This document shows positions 27,427-36,504 of a DNA stretch of 64,000 bases, piece by piece. The DNA is taken from NCBI RefSeq assembly GCF_026151655.1, contig NZ_JAMQPN010000001.1, forward strand, positions 682,001 through 746,000, in the 5' to 3' direction. The position numbers and the translations under genes were made by a program. Each line of letters begins with the position of its first letter. Position 1 is the stretch's first letter. The notes below the pieces were generated by a model. That model had not been told where the DNA came from. It ran no database searches and saw only the letters and a program-made list of their open reading frames with translations. Source of the stretch: Leptospira soteropolitanensis. GTDB lineage: Bacteria; Spirochaetota; Leptospiria; Leptospirales; Leptospiraceae.

Positions 27427-28876
27427 ATTATTTAAACTCTCTATTCTATTTTTTCTTTTGAACTACTCGTTGTTTGCTCAAGCAGATCCAGAGCCAGCTG
27501 TAGATTCTATATTTCGTTCGGTGGTTCTCATTCAAAACGAAGGCTTCAATACAGAAAATAAAACTCAACCTTGGATGAAAAAGAATCTATCGACTGGATT
27601 TGGATCGGGACTTGTTTTACCAAATCAAACCATTTTGACAAATGCTCATGTTGTACGTGATGCAAAAAGAATTCTTGTTAAAAGTAGTTTTACCAAAAAA
27701 GAATATTTAGCGGATGTTAAATATATTGGTTATGATTGTGACCTTGCTTTATTACAAGTTGCAGATCCTGATTTTTCGGAACAAACGAATACTCTGTCCT
27801 TCTTAGAAGGCATTCCCAATTTAGGATCGGATGTATTACTTTTAGGTTTTCCCAATGGGAATGATAGTTTATCAGTAGAAAAAGGATCTATCCTTCGTTT
27901 TGAAAAAAATCGATACACCTATTCAGGGTTAGACTATCGAAATGTATTAAAAATCAATGCTAATATCCAACCTGGAAATTCTGGTGGGCCTGCAGTTCAA
28001 AATGGCAAAGTGGTTGGGCTTGTATTTCAAATTAGTACTTTAGAACCAGGAATTGCTTATTTGATTTCGAACGACATCATCCGTCATTTTTTAGAAGATA
28101 TTGCAGATGGTAAATATGATGGTTTTCCAAATATCGGATTCACTTTTCAAAATGGAAATCCAAAAAGTTTGAAACAAGCAATGAAGGTTCCATCGAACCA
28201 AATGGGAATCTTTGTAAATCGAATTTATCCTTCTTCAACATTTTCAAAAGTATTGAAAGAGAAGGATTTTGTTATCGCTTTAGATAATTTTCCTCTGTCA
28301 AACGATGGAGAAATTTCTCAGGCCAATAAAAAAGAATTCATCATTGATTGGATCGAAAACAAACAAATGAATTCAAAAGTCGCTGTGAGTTATTATCGAG
28401 CAGGGAAACGTTTCGATGCTGAAGTGAATCTACAAAAAAACTATGCGTTGGATCTGTATCGAGATTCGACAGAAGATTATTTTTTACAGGCAGGATTCGT
28501 TTTCCAACCGATCACTAGATCTTTTTTTCATTCAGAAGATGGAGAATTGGATAGTTCTTTAAAATACCATTATAGTTATTTTATTCAAGATTTATTGTAC
28601 AGATATACAACTCGAGATATTGTACTCAGCTATACATTTAATGATCCAGAAACTTCTAAATATAAAAAGTATAAATACAAAGTAGTCGAATCGATCAATG
28701 GTCGAGTGCCAAAAGATTTAAATGAATTTAAAAACATTTGGAAAAATGAAAAAAAGGATTTTATCGTCCTCAGGTTTCGAGGGATGGATTTGCCCATTGT
28801 ACTTAGGCCAGAATCAGTGTATCAGATGAACCAACGTGTGAAAAAAAGATATGGTGCAAGTTATGAAGAGTTTTAA
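27419..28876 (+). CDS. HtrA/DegP-like secreted serine protease
   Basis: The 485-residue protein starts at the ATG at 27419 (signal peptide about 1-20, ending SLFAQ). The trypsin-like domain has the full triad: His77 in TNAHVV, Asp108 in CDLALLQV and Ser188 in QPGNSGGPAVQNG. A long C-terminal half (about 235-485) has PDZ-like features, including a segment after about 240 (NIGFTFQNG) and VRRLDLPIVLR-like strands, but without a clear second PDZ by eye. The role would be periplasmic or surface protein quality control or processing. It overlaps the genes on both sides, so the three are translated together. Confidence 0.88.
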   Translation: MNKLFKLSILFFLLNYSLFAQADPEPAVDSIFRSVVLIQNEGFNTENKTQPWMKKNLSTGFGSGLVLPNQTILTNAHVVRDAKRILVKSSFTKKEYLADVKYIGYDCDLALLQVADPDFSEQTNTLSFLEGIPNLGSDVLLLGFPNGNDSLSVEKGSILRFEKNRYTYSGLDYRNVLKINANIQPGNSGGPAVQNGKVVGLVFQISTLEPGIAYLISNDIIRHFLEDIADGKYDGFPNIGFTFQNGNPKSLKQAMKVPSNQMGIFVNRIYPSSTFSKVLKEKDFVIALDNFPLSNDGEISQANKKEFIIDWIENKQMNSKVAVSYYRAGKRFDAEVNLQKNYALDLYRDSTEDYFLQAGFVFQPITRSFFHSEDGELDSSLKYHYSYFIQDLLYRYTTRDIVLSYTFNDPETSKYKKYKYKVVESINGRVPKDLNEFKNIWKNEKKDFIVLRFRGMDLPIVLRPESVYQMNQRVKKRYGASYEEF

Positions 28877-30227
28877 ATATGTTTTTGTAATCCTTTTTAG
28901 TTTTTCCACCTTGTTGCAGCTTGGTGCAGAAGATTTTGAAGACAAAAGAGTCATTGAGTCTAGAATTACCTTCCAAAAGACAAGTCACCAAAACCCTTGG
29001 CTCATAGGTGAACCATTTTCCAGAAAAATAAATTTGATTTATGTAGGAAAAGGTCTTTTCTTTGGCGTTACCTTACCGAAACAAAATCCTGTCTTTGCAG
29101 AATTTGAATCTTTTGATTATTCAGTTCCTAAACTAGGCATTAAATCTTATGATGAAGAAACAGGATTTATTCTTTTAGAGACAAATGGAATCTCAAAACT
29201 TCCAAAACCAGTCGTTTTCGATTCCAAATTGACTAATAAACATTGCCCAACGGGTAAGTCTCGTTATGTGTTTCTACCTTTTTCAAAAACCCCGATCAAA
29301 GTGTTTTTGTTTGAGAAAAAAACTTCAGAAGAAGCCGAATTTTTCTTTAAGAATCAAGTATTATGCGGTGTCACCATTGGAGAATATTTAATTCCTCCAG
29401 AGTACGTGGAAACTTTCAATAGAACAAATGGAAAACCGTTCCCTCACCCAGGTTTGGTTTTTGATGTAAATTTAACTCCATCAGAACGTGAATATTACTC
29501 TCAAAATATTAACAATCCACTTTTGGTAACGGAAGTGATCCCTGGTGTAGGGCCAGCATACAACTTATTTCCTGGAGATTTAATCACAGAGATCAACTCA
29601 ACTTCTCTTTCAAAAATTGATGATTGGGACCGGGCTGATAAGGTTTATGATTTAATTTTAAGAAAATCTAATGGCACCTTGCGCGAATTAGGTGATTCTG
29701 TTCAATTAAAAATCCGCCGGAATTTCCAAAATCAATCTGTTAGTTATGATTTGAGAGCTTATGATTCTAATGATTTTTTGATTCCCGAAGAGGCCAAAAA
29801 AAGAAAACCGTTATATTTGATCGCTGGTGGGTTTTTCTTTACGGAACTTACGAATGCGTATTTGAAAGAGTTTGGTTCTGAATACCGCGTCAAATCAGAA
29901 AAAAAACTGGTTTACCTTTCCGACTACTACCAAAAGAAAGTGCACCCTATTCGTGAAAAGATCGTCATTTTAAGTCGGGTTTTTCCCCTAGAAGGGAACC
30001 TAGGATATCAGGAATTTCAAGATTTGGTTTTAGAAAAGGTAAACGGAACCCGAGTCACTTCGCTTAGCCAATTGAAAAATCTTCTACAATCGGAGGATGC
30101 CACCTACTACGCGTTTGAGCTATCTGGCGGAAAAATAGCATTTTTTACACGTAAAGAGATTTTGGACCTCCAACAAGAGTTACAATCGACATATAAATTG
30201 GAACGTTCTTACAACTTGGAAGACTAA
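28863..30227 (+). CDS. PDZ protein resembling an inactive HtrA-like protease
   Basis: The 454-residue protein starts at the ATG at 28863 (signal peptide about 1-22, ending LLQLGA), 14 bases before the upstream stop. Its order of parts follows the preceding protease: an N-terminal half with strands such as GFILLETNG in the place of DLALLQV, then a PDZ-like part (about 195-300, with VIPGVGPAYNLFPGDLITEIN, quoted in part) and a second one near the end (EKVNGTRVTSLSQLKNLL). No HVV histidine, catalytic Asp or GNSGGP is present, so it is not expected to cut peptide bonds. I infer a regulator or scaffold of the active protease. Confidence 0.65.
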   Translation: MKSFKYVFVILFSFSTLLQLGAEDFEDKRVIESRITFQKTSHQNPWLIGEPFSRKINLIYVGKGLFFGVTLPKQNPVFAEFESFDYSVPKLGIKSYDEETGFILLETNGISKLPKPVVFDSKLTNKHCPTGKSRYVFLPFSKTPIKVFLFEKKTSEEAEFFFKNQVLCGVTIGEYLIPPEYVETFNRTNGKPFPHPGLVFDVNLTPSEREYYSQNINNPLLVTEVIPGVGPAYNLFPGDLITEINSTSLSKIDDWDRADKVYDLILRKSNGTLRELGDSVQLKIRRNFQNQSVSYDLRAYDSNDFLIPEEAKKRKPLYLIAGGFFFTELTNAYLKEFGSEYRVKSEKKLVYLSDYYQKKVHPIREKIVILSRVFPLEGNLGYQEFQDLVLEKVNGTRVTSLSQLKNLLQSEDATYYAFELSGGKIAFFTRKEILDLQQELQSTYKLERSYNLED

Positions 30228-30290
30228 AATTTAAAAATAGATTTACAATTGTTATAGATTGAAGTTCTCTTTACTCTAAGACTCCGACCT

Positions 30291-31187
30291 ATGAAAATCC
30301 TTTTTGTTGATGACGAAGATACAATCCGGGAATTATTCTGGGAATATTTTAAGGACGAATTTAACGTCACTATGGCCTCAGATGGACTTGAGGCTTTAAC
30401 GATCACCAACCAAAATACTTTTGACCTTATTATTTCTGATATCAGCTTACCTAAATTAAATGGAATTCAATTCATTCAAAAGCTGAGAGCTGAAGGAAAC
30501 CAAACACCTTTTTTAGTCATTACTGGCGATAGTGACATTCAAATCGCCATTGACGTTTTTAGAATGGGGGCTGTAGATTTTTTTCTGAAGCCATTTCGAA
30601 TGGAAGCACTTCGTTCTCGAATTAAAAAATTCGAAAATGCAGATATTGATTTAACTCTTCTTTTCAATAGTGGTGAAATCACGCAGTTTAGTTCTGATTG
30701 CAAAATCAAACTTAAACCTCAAATTAAAAAATTAAATTCATATATAGCATTTATTGTTAAACAAATATTAAATTCTCCGCTCGCTACCCACGAAGATTTG
30801 ATTTCAATCAAAATAGTATTATATGAACTTTTAGCGAATGCCATTGAACACGGTGTAGCTGGTGTGAGTTATGTCGAAAAACAGGAATGTTTAGAGGCGA
30901 ATGAGGATTATTTTAAGTTAGTGGATTCACGTTGTGCAGAAAATAATTCTTCCGTTTTTGTTGAAATATCGATGGACGATGTTGGAGTTACGATTGTGAT
31001 TCGCGATGAGGGAAATGGATTTGCGGTTAGCCAGATTCCCAATCCCATTGTCAATCCTGCGGCTAACCTAGTCAGCGGAAGAGGTATTTTTCTTGCTAAG
31101 ATGAATATTGATTCTATTGTTTATAATGAAAAAGGCAATGAGGTTCGATTTTTTAAAACTTGGTACAAACTGATGCAAACCAATTAA
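30291..31187 (+). CDS. response regulator fused to an RsbW-like ATPase
   Basis: The 298 residues hold a receiver domain (1-118; acidic D7/D8, Asp50 in LIISDISLP, Lys100 in FFLKPF) and a C-terminal HATPase_c of the anti-sigma or serine kinase type (about 150-295; N box ELLANAIEHG, G1 DEGNGFA, G2 SGRGIFLAKM). Such fusions connect phosphorelay input with partner switching, where the ATPase binds an anti-sigma antagonist. No partner is adjacent; the SpoIIE phosphatase gene at 3921 is a possible functional relative in the same window but lies far away. It starts 63 bases after the PDZ gene and converges on the outer-membrane gene with a four-base overlap. Confidence 0.82.
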   Translation: MKILFVDDEDTIRELFWEYFKDEFNVTMASDGLEALTITNQNTFDLIISDISLPKLNGIQFIQKLRAEGNQTPFLVITGDSDIQIAIDVFRMGAVDFFLKPFRMEALRSRIKKFENADIDLTLLFNSGEITQFSSDCKIKLKPQIKKLNSYIAFIVKQILNSPLATHEDLISIKIVLYELLANAIEHGVAGVSYVEKQECLEANEDYFKLVDSRCAENNSSVFVEISMDDVGVTIVIRDEGNGFAVSQIPNPIVNPAANLVSGRGIFLAKMNIDSIVYNEKGNEVRFFKTWYKLMQTN

Positions 31188-32656
31188 AACTTCATTCCTA
31201 AGGAAACATAAAACCGTAGATATTCTTTTTTAGGTTCTTCTAATGTGAATGGTTCAGTGATGAAAACGTGCGTTTTGCGAGGGTCCATCAAAGTATAAGA
31301 TGCACTCATTTGAGCGAATAACTTACCATAATCATTTGATAAAAAGCTAAGTTTACCGATGACTTCGTTACCTTTTCCCAACCCAGAGTCTGATCGGTTT
31401 AAAAATAAATCTGTTCGAAAAAAAGAATACCAATCCCATCCCATTTGTATCCCGTAAATGCGGTTTCCTTTGTTTTCAAAATTAGGATTCTCTTTTGTTG
31501 GTACATCTCGAAACTGGGGAGGGTTTATTGAATCCAAGGTCTGGTATAGTAAAAACGAAGAGAAACCTCCAAGCACTCTTGGTTCGGCAAAGTTTGACGC
31601 ATAACCATTGCTATTTGAATCTAATCGATCTTTTTGGTCTTTTTTCGTTACAAGTCCAGCAAGAGAAAAACTAAATTTTTCACCCTGAGAGTGTAGAGAT
31701 AAAAACCCTAAATAGGAATTGGTGGCGATCTGTTTTTCGGACCAAGGGTTAGTGGAGGATTTTGATTCTCCAAGAAGTCGAATCCCTACTAAATCCAAAG
31801 CCCAAGTATCTAAAAATTTTTTAAATTGGAATTCCATTCCGCTATAGGAATAACGCCCTGAAACTCTTTGGCCTGAAAGAATTTGCCCATTGGTATTATG
31901 GTTTGGATCAGAATATAGATAATGAAAAAAACGTAATTCTTCCCAAATTAGAATTTTTTCAGAGCTAATCAAACCTCCGTAAATTTCCCTTCGGTATCCG
32001 CTCCAGGGTGGGCCAAACCAATTTTCCAATTCTGGTTTGGCATTTAATTGAATTCCTGTTATGCGAATACCGGAAGTAAAAGAAACGGATGCAGAACCAA
32101 AATTGGACATTCCAACAAAGAAAAAACCATATCGATCTAATCTATTGAATCCTCGGCCAACTTCCAATGCCAATTGAATTCCAGAGATTTCCTTAGATAC
32201 TAGGGCTGTGAATTCTGAATCGTAAATCGTGCGGACTTCTTTATCGATTATTCTTTCTTCGGATATACCAACCCGAGGTGCAATAAGGATTCCAAAATTC
32301 CAACCTTCTCCTGCGTAATAGAAAAGACTTGGGGTTGTTAAAACTCCATAACCATAATAGCGATTGGCTTTTTCCAAAACCAAACCACCTTTTTGGGATT
32401 GAAATCTCCCGCCGGTAATGAGCTCTGTTTGAAGACCAAATCCCTTTATATCCGTCCCAGAGGGAATTGTTTGGAATCTATCTTTGACGACCACTCGGCC
32501 AAAACTGCGATTGGCACGTTCATCGTCCATGACCGAGTCCGAGTAAGATTGTGCCCAAAGACTGGAAAAAAAAGAAAGAAAGAGAAAGGAAACTATCCCG
32601 ATACTTGTAGGGATGAAGAAAATACTTTTGAAATACAGACATGGATTTCTTCTCAT
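31184..32656 (-). CDS. predicted outer membrane beta-barrel protein
   Basis: The 490-residue protein has a long N-terminal signal (cut near SSLWAQ, about residue 36) and is then rich in alternating polar and aromatic residues. The last residues (EYLRFYVSLGMKF) end in phenylalanine after a beta-strand pattern, as needed for insertion by BAM. I infer a barrel of perhaps 16-18 strands in the outer membrane. No porin subfamily is recognised. Its 5' end overlaps the 5' end of the divergent gene at 32613 by 44 bases if the ATG at 32656 is right, and no good later start leaves a signal peptide. Confidence 0.7.
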   Translation of the reverse strand: MRRNPCLYFKSIFFIPTSIGIVSFLFLSFFSSLWAQSYSDSVMDDERANRSFGRVVVKDRFQTIPSGTDIKGFGLQTELITGGRFQSQKGGLVLEKANRYYGYGVLTTPSLFYYAGEGWNFGILIAPRVGISEERIIDKEVRTIYDSEFTALVSKEISGIQLALEVGRGFNRLDRYGFFFVGMSNFGSASVSFTSGIRITGIQLNAKPELENWFGPPWSGYRREIYGGLISSEKILIWEELRFFHYLYSDPNHNTNGQILSGQRVSGRYSYSGMEFQFKKFLDTWALDLVGIRLLGESKSSTNPWSEKQIATNSYLGFLSLHSQGEKFSFSLAGLVTKKDQKDRLDSNSNGYASNFAEPRVLGGFSSFLLYQTLDSINPPQFRDVPTKENPNFENKGNRIYGIQMGWDWYSFFRTDLFLNRSDSGLGKGNEVIGKLSFLSNDYGKLFAQMSASYTLMDPRKTHVFITEPFTLEEPKKEYLRFYVSLGMKF

Positions 32657-33239
32657 TTTCCCTCTTCTGTTGGTTATTTTTTCTTATAGGGAAGCTGACA
32701 CTCGTTTTTCACATGATTTGAGTCGGTTTTTTGAAAAGGCGGACCATAGCAAAGAAGAAGCTGTTTTATTTACCTATCTTACAGAAGCCGAAAAAACAAA
32801 TTTTTCAGTTCGTCGAAGAAAAGAACTTTCTAGGGCGGTAGTCCGATTTTCTCAGAAATTACAATTTCCAGATGGGACATTGTTAGGTGGAAATCCGCCT
32901 AATCCTTCTTTGTTTTTGCTGGCCTGGGCCAAAACGCGATCAGAGTTTCGAACCAATCATTTCGAAGGTTATGGTATTTTTACGTTGCCCGAGATTTTTG
33001 TTCGCGAATTTGAAATGGCCTCAGGGACTAGAATCAATCGCGATTATGACATCCAAAACGATTCGATCCAATTAAAAATGGTAATCCTAAAGTTAAAGGA
33101 ATACATCTCTGAAGGAAAATCCGTAAAAGATGCTTATCAGAAGTTATATGGGAAAAGTATTACTCCTAACGAGTGGGAAACACTAGAATCAAACTATAAA
33201 AAAATATATGAGTTTGTTACTTCCGAAAGTAAGCCATAA
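32613..33239 (+). CDS. signal-anchored protein of unknown function
   Basis: The 208-residue protein begins MKKILLKYRHGFLLIFPLLLVI (quoted in part), a signal anchor or signal peptide, then carries a helical, charged soluble part with SRAVVRFSQKLQFPDG and a C-terminal segment typical of helical bundles (KDAYQKLYGKSITPNEW). I do not recognise it. It starts inside the divergent outer-membrane gene and ends 23 bases inside the flippase gene on the other strand, so it is squeezed from both sides. It is plausibly periplasmic. Confidence 0.65.
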   Translation: MKKILLKYRHGFLLIFPLLLVIFSYREADTRFSHDLSRFFEKADHSKEEAVLFTYLTEAEKTNFSVRRRKELSRAVVRFSQKLQFPDGTLLGGNPPNPSLFLLAWAKTRSEFRTNHFEGYGIFTLPEIFVREFEMASGTRINRDYDIQNDSIQLKMVILKLKEYISEGKSVKDAYQKLYGKSITPNEWETLESNYKKIYEFVTSESKP

Positions 33240-34494
33240 AGTAACCTGTTAAAAGTAACCAAGATACAATTTGCCCGAGAAAGAGCGATATCGCCGCTCC
33301 ATTGGCCCCCCAATCAGGGATAATCCAATAATCAAAGATGGCACCAAATAACAATCGCAGTAGTGCTAGTCCAGCTAGTAGTCTCGGTAATCCTAAAGCA
33401 AAGAGTGCCGTTCCTAAGGGGGCAAAAACTAATTGTAATAAAAAGTTTGGATATAAAATTTTAAAAACCGAAATCGAATTGGTATATTTAGTGCCGAATA
33501 ACAATGTTAAGATGGGTTCTGCAAGTAAAATTCCAGGAGATAGTGCGATTGCTATCATCCCACCTAAAAAAACTGATTTTTTTAAAACAATGGGGAATTC
33601 TTCTGTTTCTGCAAGTCTCGCTAATTTTGGATAAATAATAGAGTTAAACGTCGCAAGTATAATGATGAAGCCACTAAATAGTTGTAAGGCGGTTCCGTAA
33701 TCCGCAACAATCTCTGGAGGGTGGAATTGGTTTAGAAAGAAGATTTCAAGTCGATCAGATAGAATTGCACATATAGAGGCTGCAAATGCCCAAAGATTAA
33801 AAAGCAAAAGTTTTTTTTCACTAATTCTAATCTCTTTAGGTTCAGCGGTAAATGAGATCTCATCATTGTTAAAAAAGAAAAAGAATAAAAACAAAACAAA
33901 TATAGGCGCAATGCAGAAAATGGCAAGTATATCCATATAAGTTAATGGATGAACACTTGACAGAGAAAAATAGAGTAATAATAAAAGTCGGACTACATTT
34001 GGAAGTGGGTTCCAAAGTGATAAAGATTTATATTTACGGTAAGAAACAAAAAGGCTTTCGAAATATGATATAAACGAAATGATGATTCCACCAAATAACA
34101 GCAGTAAAAGTACAAAATAGTTTTCGTCACCAGTGATGAAAGCTACAAAACAAACTAGGGATAAAAACAAAAAAGAATAAAATTTGATTCGAAGAGATGC
34201 ATTTAAAATGGCACCAGGGTTTTCCTTCCGTTCTGCCATTGGAGAAATATATTTGATTAGAGCGTTAGGAAGTCCGAATTCGGCAACAGCTAAAACGACT
34301 GGTAAAAAACCTAAAAAGTATTGGAGTTTTCCATTTTCCGCTTTGCTCAGTAAGTTCACGGAATAAATCATAAACACCAAATTGGTGACAGCGGATACTG
34401 CTTTGGAACTACTAACAAAGAAAGAGTTTTTAAGAACTCCTTCTTTCATTAGTTCCACTTTTAAAATTTGAAATATCTTTTTTATTTTTTGCAT
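33217..34494 (-). CDS. polysaccharide flippase-like (Wzx/MATE-fold) membrane protein
   Basis: The 425-residue protein has about twelve membrane helices and starts with KNSFFVSSSKAVSAVTNLVF, the typical first helix of O-antigen flippases of the MOP superfamily. These carry undecaprenyl-linked sugar units across the cytoplasmic membrane. The start is uncertain: ATG at 34494, 3 bases after the upstream gene's end, or a later ATG at 34449 at MKEGVLKN, both without a good ribosome site. The PAP2 phosphatase gene just upstream could recycle the lipid carrier, which would make a meaningful pair. No glycosyltransferases are next to it. Confidence 0.78.
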   Translation of the reverse strand: MQKIKKIFQILKVELMKEGVLKNSFFVSSSKAVSAVTNLVFMIYSVNLLSKAENGKLQYFLGFLPVVLAVAEFGLPNALIKYISPMAERKENPGAILNASLRIKFYSFLFLSLVCFVAFITGDENYFVLLLLLFGGIIISFISYFESLFVSYRKYKSLSLWNPLPNVVRLLLLLYFSLSSVHPLTYMDILAIFCIAPIFVLFLFFFFFNNDEISFTAEPKEIRISEKKLLLFNLWAFAASICAILSDRLEIFFLNQFHPPEIVADYGTALQLFSGFIIILATFNSIIYPKLARLAETEEFPIVLKKSVFLGGMIAIALSPGILLAEPILTLLFGTKYTNSISVFKILYPNFLLQLVFAPLGTALFALGLPRLLAGLALLRLLFGAIFDYWIIPDWGANGAAISLFLGQIVSWLLLTGYFMAYFRK

Positions 34495-34497
34495 GTA

Positions 34498-35520
34498 TTA
34501 GTTTTGCAAAAACTTTCCTTTTTTTATTTTTTGCAGAACTAAGGGAACAATGGCGATAAGTGCAAATCCAACCACTAAGTATCGAATATATCTTAAAAAC
34601 AAATCATCCTTCCAGATGGACTTTTTGATCATTATTCCGGGTAACACATAGAGTAGCGATATCACGATAGCTAAAACTAACAAACGAACAAGTATCGTAT
34701 TCCAAAAAATATTAAATTCTTTCGTTCCGAAAGAAAAATTAAATTTAGGAAGAGACCAATCTAAAAATTCGGGTTTGCTCAACCTTGGATAAAATAAAAT
34801 TCCCATCCAAAAACCGGCGAGAGCACCGCTTGCCATAAGAACTCCCGATAAACTATGGTGATGTTCGCTCGATAAAAAAGGAGAATCTAATGAGATCGGC
34901 GATAAGGTCACTACTATGCCCAGTAAACTTAGAGTTCGATACTTATCAGTATGTAGGAAGGCGGGGATAGAATCTTTTTTGTAAAATCGATCGAGTAAAA
35001 ATAAAAGAATCAGTAAATGGATCACACCCAATCCAAATCCCATACTAACATCTCCCAAAAAATGTACTTTAAGATACATTCTGGAAAACGGCATAAAAAG
35101 AATAATGAAAGCAGAAAGAACTCGAAACCAAAGTTTTGGGATTCGATACGCTAACAGTCCCCATACGACAACTGCTGAATAAACATGTCCAGAGGGTAAT
35201 CCGAATGCTTTTTCATCAAAGGCTTCCGGGTACGGAAAGGGCCTTGGACTTTCAAAATAAAACTTTAAAAGAGAAACCATCACCGCTGAGGTAAGTAACC
35301 CAAGAGAAAGTTCAAAAGCAAGTTTCGGACGATAATAAATATAAACGAAGGAAATGAGGCCTAAAAAAAAGCTACTTCCCCCCAGGTAATGGCAGAGAGT
35401 CGAAATCGCGACAAAGATACCACCGAAAGTTGGATCCCAATGGTGTAGGGAATCCAAGGGGATAGGGGAGAACCAAAGGGAGTTCTGTGCTTGGAGGAGT
35501 TCTTTCATAGGAATTTCCAT
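34498..35520 (-). CDS. PAP2-family membrane phosphatase
   Basis: The 340-residue protein has the three PAP2 motifs: KFYFESPRP (Lys86, Arg93, Pro94), PSGH (109-112) and SRMYLKVHFLGD (Ser146, Arg147, His153, Asp157). The first His acts in the phosphotransfer. Typical substrates are undecaprenyl diphosphate or phosphatidate. The C-terminal 140 residues add further membrane helices (about 205-335) beyond the core domain and are not recognised. It lies in the same direction and only 3 bases before the flippase gene, and is divergent from the acyltransferase gene, with starts five bases apart. Confidence 0.85.
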   Translation of the reverse strand: MEIPMKELLQAQNSLWFSPIPLDSLHHWDPTFGGIFVAISTLCHYLGGSSFFLGLISFVYIYYRPKLAFELSLGLLTSAVMVSLLKFYFESPRPFPYPEAFDEKAFGLPSGHVYSAVVVWGLLAYRIPKLWFRVLSAFIILFMPFSRMYLKVHFLGDVSMGFGLGVIHLLILLFLLDRFYKKDSIPAFLHTDKYRTLSLLGIVVTLSPISLDSPFLSSEHHHSLSGVLMASGALAGFWMGILFYPRLSKPEFLDWSLPKFNFSFGTKEFNIFWNTILVRLLVLAIVISLLYVLPGIMIKKSIWKDDLFLRYIRYLVVGFALIAIVPLVLQKIKKGKFLQN

Positions 35521-35525
35521 CTAAG

Positions 35526-36401
35526 ATGAAAATCCAACTTGATTTCATAAAGTTTTATTTTGAAATATGTGATGTTTCTATGGATTCAAACCAAAACGCC
35601 GCAGATATATTAGAAAGTCTTTTCGTGATACCCCGCGAAGTTCCCAAAACCGTTCTCCGTAACCTCTTGGAGCTTATTTACGACGTAAAAGTGGCTGGAT
35701 ATGAAAATATTCCCGAATCTGGTGGAGCTCTTATTGTTTCAAACCATACAGATTATTTGGACATTGCTGTCCAAGGTGCCTTTGCTGATCGAAAAATCGT
35801 TTATCTAGGCAAATATGAGCTTTTTCACCCGCAAGAAGAGATTATGGCTCTAATCAACCATAAGAACTCACCGTTTCAATACCCTCCATTAAGCCTAACT
35901 AAACCAGTCATTGAGGTTTTGGTGAATTCACTTGGAAGTGTAGTGAAAAAAAACCTGATCAACTGGGGAAGTATGCCCATCATCCGCAACGCAGCCAAAG
36001 AATCCGAAATGGACAAAAGGGCTGCGATGGAATACTACGAAAAATTAGAGAATTATATGGTAGATTTAATGAAAGAGGGAGAGCTTCTTTCTATCTATCC
36101 GGAAGGTTCTAGGTCAGAAACAGGCGAACTCCAATCTTTCCGGGCTATGGCAGCAAAACTGGCCATTCGTGCCGGGGTTCCCATCATTCCTTCTGGGATT
36201 GTAGGTGCCACAAACATGTCAAAACCGAAGGCTTTCCTAACGGGAGATGCTTTCAAAACCAAAATTCGTTATGTGATCGGCAAACCCATCCCTCCTTCTG
36301 AATTTCCTACGGGACCGGAGAAAAAAGCGGCCAAAGAACTGACTGAAATTTTAGAAAATCGAGTGAGGGAATTGATGAAAAAGGCGGAATCCGTACTTTA
36401 A
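35526..36401 (+). CDS. PlsC-like 1-acylglycerol-3-phosphate acyltransferase
   Basis: The 291-residue protein has the HX4D motif NHTDYLD (His75-Asp80), the substrate-binding segment YPEGSRSETGEL and an RAGVPIIPSGIVGATN segment, all hallmarks of the PlsC acyltransferase family that makes phosphatidate from lysophosphatidate. No clear membrane helix is visible, so it may be a peripheral membrane protein. An ATG at 35526 begins five bases from the divergent PAP2 start; a second ATG at 35580 (MDSNQNAADIL) is a fair alternative that leaves room for a promoter. The PAP2 partner on the other strand also acts on phospholipid-like substrates. Confidence 0.82.
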   Translation: MKIQLDFIKFYFEICDVSMDSNQNAADILESLFVIPREVPKTVLRNLLELIYDVKVAGYENIPESGGALIVSNHTDYLDIAVQGAFADRKIVYLGKYELFHPQEEIMALINHKNSPFQYPPLSLTKPVIEVLVNSLGSVVKKNLINWGSMPIIRNAAKESEMDKRAAMEYYEKLENYMVDLMKEGELLSIYPEGSRSETGELQSFRAMAAKLAIRAGVPIIPSGIVGATNMSKPKAFLTGDAFKTKIRYVIGKPIPPSEFPTGPEKKAAKELTEILENRVRELMKKAESVL

Positions 36402-36425
36402 ACTCGACCTTTTAGAAAAATATGG

Positions 36426-36445
36426 CATAGTTTTCAAAAACTATG
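36426..36445. terminator. A+T-rich hairpin after the acyltransferase gene
   Basis: CATAGTTT and AAACTATG form an 8-bp perfect stem around TCAA, 24 bases after the PlsC-like stop. T-rich sequence follows some bases further. A weak terminator is possible. Confidence 0.3.
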
Positions 36446-36504
36446 TCATTCCCGTCATATTTTACAATTGAACCCGTACCAATCCTTCTAGAACGTTGTT
36501 CTCT

